From Proteiniphilum saccharofermentans (GTDB lineage: Bacteria; Bacteroidota; Bacteroidia; Bacteroidales; Dysgonomonadaceae), in NCBI RefSeq assembly GCF_900095135.1, contig NZ_LT605205.1, positions 930,001 through 994,000 of the forward strand: a stretch of 64,000 bases of DNA, written 5' to 3'. Positions within the stretch are counted from its first letter, which is position 1. The number at the start of each line of letters is the position of its first letter. The position numbers and the translations under genes were made by a program. The notes under the pieces are model-generated. The model saw nothing but the letters and a program-made list of their open reading frames with translations. It ran no database searches and had not been told where the DNA came from. Shown here piece after piece: positions 61,639 to 64,000 of this stretch.

Positions 61639-62283
61639 ATGAAGAGAATCATTTTAAACGCGTTTTGTATGTTGAGTATTGTATTGTTTGCTGCCGGATG
61701 TACCGGTAGCGGTAGCAGTGAAGAGAGACGATCGGAAGTGATTGTACCGGATGTGCAAGCAGTGAATCGCCCCCATGTAGCAGTATTGCTTACTGAGGGA
61801 TTCCAGGATGCCGAGGCTTATATGCCGATCGGTTATCTGGAAAATAAAGATATGGATATTACGGTGATAGGTCCTGAAACGGGACGGGTGAAAGCCTATA
61901 ACAGCGATTTTGAAATAGTTGTACAAAAGAAAGTAGGAGAGGTGAGCGTCGATGAATTTGACGCGCTGGTACTACCTGGAGGAAGAGCCCCTGCTGCATT
62001 GAGAGAAGACCCGACGGTAGTGGAGTTCGCCAAGAACTTTTTCAATTCAGGGAAGCCGGTGGCGGCTATCTGTCACGGCCCGCAAGTATTGGCTAGGGCA
62101 GGAGTGCTTAAGGATGTAACTACCACGGCTGTGGGATCTATCCGCGGTGAATTGGAGGAAGTCGGTGCGAATTACGTGGACGAAGCACTGGTAATAGATG
62201 GTAACCTGATCACATCAAGAGTACCAGGCGATCTGCCGGTATTCAGTAAAGCTATTGAGGAAGCGATCAAGAAGGCTCGCTGA
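61639..62283 (+). CDS. DJ-1/PfpI family lipoprotein
   Basis: About 214 residues from ATG 61639 with a lipobox (LFAAGC). The DJ-1/PfpI domain shows HVAVLLTEGFQDAEAYMPIG, ALVLPGGRAPAALRED and the nucleophile elbow VAAICHGPQVLARAG with the conserved Cys-His. PfpI-type proteins are glyoxalase III, deglycase or peptidase-like; here it is tethered to the membrane outside the cytoplasm. A structured terminator follows. Confidence 0.9.
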   Translation: MKRIILNAFCMLSIVLFAAGCTGSGSSEERRSEVIVPDVQAVNRPHVAVLLTEGFQDAEAYMPIGYLENKDMDITVIGPETGRVKAYNSDFEIVVQKKVGEVSVDEFDALVLPGGRAPAALREDPTVVEFAKNFFNSGKPVAAICHGPQVLARAGVLKDVTTTAVGSIRGELEEVGANYVDEALVIDGNLITSRVPGDLPVFSKAIEEAIKKAR

Positions 62284-62311
62284 CTTGTTCCTATTTTAGT
62301 TTAGCATAGTT

Positions 62312-62367
62312 AAAAACAGCTTTATGCCGGTCACGGGAAACCGTGATTTAGGGGTAGGGCTGTTTTT
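62312..62367 (+). terminator. Nested hairpin with T-run between the PfpI gene and cbpA
   Basis: The outer stem AAAAACAGC (62312-62320) pairs with GCTGTTTTT (62359-62367). Inside it TCACGG-GAAA-CCGTGA (62331-62346) forms a helix capped by a GNRA tetraloop. The outer right arm supplies the T-run. It lies 15 bases before the cbpA start, so it could act as a terminator or as a leader element of cbpA. Confidence 0.65.
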
Positions 62368-62382
62368 CAATACACGAAAAAA

Positions 62383-63315
62383 ATGCCATACATTGATTAT
62401 TACAAAATGCTGGGAGTCGATAGGAATGCATCGGCTGAGGATATCAAGAAAGCTTACCGCAAGCTGGCGCGTAAGTTACATCCCGACCTGAACCCGAACG
62501 ACAAGGAGGCACAGAAGAAGTTCCAGGAGCTCAATGAAGCCAATGAAGTGCTGAGTGATCCGGAGAAACGCGCCAAATATGATAAGTACGGTGAGAACTG
62601 GAAGCACGGCGAAGAGTATGAAAAAGCACAGCAGCAATATCGGCAGCAAAGTAGCAGGCAACAACAGTGGAGCGGCCAGGGTGGACAGACTTTCTATACA
62701 GAAGGTGATTTTTCGGATGATGACTTCTCAGACTTTTTCCACTCTATGTTCGGCAGCGGGTTTAGCCGGAGGCAAAGCGGTGCCGGCACCCGTAATAAAT
62801 TCAAAGGTGCGGATTATCAGGCGGAATTGCGCCTGACACTTCGTCAGGCCATGCAAACGCATCAGCAGGCATTGTCGATTAATGGAAAGAATGTACGTAT
62901 TACCATTCCTGCAGGAGTGGCTGACGGACAGAAGATCAAGCTGACCGGATACGGTCAACCCGGGGTGAACGGTGGCCCGAACGGTGACCTCTATATCACT
63001 TTTATTATTGAGGATGACCCTGCTTTTAAACGCCTGGGGGATGATTTGTATACCGATGCTGTGATCGACCTTTACACCGCTGTGCTTGGGGGCGAAACAA
63101 TGATCGATACGCTCGACGGGCAGGTGAAAATGACCATTAAACCCGGTACCCAGCCTAATGCCAAACTACGGTTGAAAGGCAAAGGGTTTCCCCTGTATAA
63201 GAAAGAGGGACGGTTTGGCGATTTATACGTGACGTTGAAGGTGCATCTGCCTGAACATCTTTCGGATAAGGAGAAAGAACTATTTACCCAATTATCAAAA
63301 ATCAGGAAACAATGA
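62383..63315 (+). CDS. cbpA: DnaJ-like co-chaperone CbpA
   Basis: This 310-residue protein has a J domain ([35 protein letters not shown] with HPD) and a Gly/Gln-rich linker ([19 protein letters not shown]). The two DnaJ C-terminal substrate-binding domains follow directly ([43 protein letters not shown]). The DnaJ Cys-rich zinc centre is absent, as in CbpA. It stimulates DnaK. The stop overlaps the start of the next gene by four bases, so the two are co-translated. Confidence 0.94.
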   Translation: MPYIDYYKMLGVDRNASAEDIKKAYRKLARKLHPDLNPNDKEAQKKFQELNEANEVLSDPEKRAKYDKYGENWKHGEEYEKAQQQYRQQSSRQQQWSGQGGQTFYTEGDFSDDDFSDFFHSMFGSGFSRRQSGAGTRNKFKGADYQAELRLTLRQAMQTHQQALSINGKNVRITIPAGVADGQKIKLTGYGQPGVNGGPNGDLYITFIIEDDPAFKRLGDDLYTDAVIDLYTAVLGGETMIDTLDGQVKMTIKPGTQPNAKLRLKGKGFPLYKKEGRFGDLYVTLKVHLPEHLSDKEKELFTQLSKIRKQ

Positions 63316-63611
63316 GTGGAAACAGATTACTATACAGCGAATGCCTGAGGATTTACGAGGTAGAAGAATCATTCATTGAGTCGCTGCGGGATGTGGGATT
63401 AATCCATGTGATCGATCAGGACGACGACCGGTTTATAGAATACGACGACCTTTCCGACCTGGAACAATTCATCCGGTGGCATTACGAGATGGATATCAAT
63501 GTGGCAGGGATTGATGCACTTCGCCATATGTTGGACAGGGTGCGATCGTTGCAATCGGAGATAGAACGGTTAGTCGGTGAGTTGCGGTTTTATAAATCCC
63601 TGCAACAATAA
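63312..63611 (+). CDS. cbpM: CbpM-like chaperone modulator
   Basis: The 99-residue protein reads [47 protein letters not shown] and [23 protein letters not shown] MerR-like helical head and a C-terminal coiled coil is the CbpM arrangement. CbpM binds the J domain of CbpA and inhibits it. The ATGA overlap with cbpA fixes the start. Confidence 0.92.
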   Translation: MSGNRLLYSECLRIYEVEESFIESLRDVGLIHVIDQDDDRFIEYDDLSDLEQFIRWHYEMDINVAGIDALRHMLDRVRSLQSEIERLVGELRFYKSLQQ

Positions 63612-63647
63612 AAACAGGAGATAAATCCGCTTTTTTTTTCGTCGACA

Positions 63648-64000
63648 TTAGTTCCGGTCTCTTACTTTTATCCCTACGGCTTTCAGTTGTTGCCAACCCG
63701 ATTTGTCGGTCAGGCGTATCATGAAATGATAATCACCGGTATCCACATCGTCGGGAACATGGATACTGCTTTCAGCTTGGTAGGAGACCATTCCGTCAGG
63801 GATTCGGAAACTCTCATTATAGATAAACGGATTGACCGGTGTTTTCTTTTCATCCGGTTCACAGTCCACATCATCGGTGCTGTGTGAATGATGGTCGAAA
63901 TTGTTATGGATTTCAATATTATAATTTCCTAACTCCCGGTTATCGGTGAAGAATGCTTTAAATATAAAACTTTCTCCCCTATATACTACATCGCAGGTCA
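63648..64000 (-). CDS. DUF4625 protein (cut by window end)
   Basis: The frame is open to the window end, so the 5' part is outside. Visible text includes ESFIFKAFFTDNRELGNYNI, EIHNNFDHHSHSTDD, KKTPVNPFIYN and DVDTGDYHFMIRLTDKSGWQ. This is DUF4625, an Ig-like beta-sandwich found in exported Bacteroidota lipoproteins. The His-rich stretch could bind metal. The internal ATG at 63869 is not the start. Confidence 0.82.
   Translation of the reverse strand, partial: TCDVVYRGESFIFKAFFTDNRELGNYNIEIHNNFDHHSHSTDDVDCEPDEKKTPVNPFIYNESFRIPDGMVSYQAESSIHVPDDVDTGDYHFMIRLTDKSGWQQLKAVGIKVRDRN

Overview
The window is chromosomal DNA from a Bacteroidota bacterium, most likely order Bacteroidales and close to the Dysgonomonadaceae (Proteiniphilum/Petrimonas type). 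That placement is inferred from promoters of the TTTG / TAnnTTTG type, weak ribosome binding sites, lipoprotein-rich gene content, DUF3667, DUF4625 and DUF6146 proteins, and Bacteroides-type integrases. It was not tested by a search.

Region 1 (1-6.2 kb) is patchy. It holds the end of a glutamine amidotransferase, a decayed hydrolase fragment, a CsbD protein, and a four-helix copper-binding protein gene split by an IS4-family element with a 9-bp target duplication. An arsenic operon (arsR-arsC-acr3) follows, with the ArsR-type operator lying across its promoter, and then an AraC regulator. Region 2 (6.4-9.3 kb) is a run of exported proteins read away from that AraC gene: two alpha/beta hydrolases (one lacking its core), a carboxymuconolactone decarboxylase-like protein and a cupin lipoprotein.

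Region 3 (9.4-28.3 kb) is mostly core genome: AlkZ-like protein, dinB, a HAD-DUF3667 fusion, an acyltransferase, ABC-F, hisS, PIN-PhoH, M3 peptidase, an RRM protein, tsaB, pdxH, a LolD-like ATPase and an S9 peptidase.

Region 4 (28.5-38 kb) starts with an 83-bp tandem array: two identical damaged tRNA copies, then an intact tRNA-Asp. The tRNA 3' end (17 bp) is repeated at 37972-37988 and bounds a 9.25-kb integrated island. The island carries a tyrosine recombinase at each end, an IS4 element inside a lipoprotein gene, a frameshifted zinc-ribbon gene, an IS3 element, a truncated coiled-coil gene and an AAA/DUF4143 ATPase.

Region 5 (38.2-45.4 kb) is accessory. A three-gene unit (AlbA_2/ATPase regulator, unknown protein, SWIM zinc-finger protein) ends in a strong terminator. 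It is followed by a candidate non-coding transcript, gene fragments, and an IS1182 element that cut off the end of a GNAT-YoaP gene.

Region 6 (45.7-64 kb) returns to mostly ordinary genes: methyltransferase, an Fpg/Nei homologue without the catalytic proline, trhO, a second ABC-F, EamA, an Rrf2-SDR pair now separated by an IS1595 element, a Vat-like acetyltransferase, gamma-glutamyltransferase, an orphan type III DNA methyltransferase beside a 5'-truncated FtsX permease, a maltose O-acetyltransferase-like protein, a DJ-1/PfpI lipoprotein, cbpA-cbpM, and a DUF4625 protein cut by the window end. No rRNA genes or CRISPR arrays were seen.
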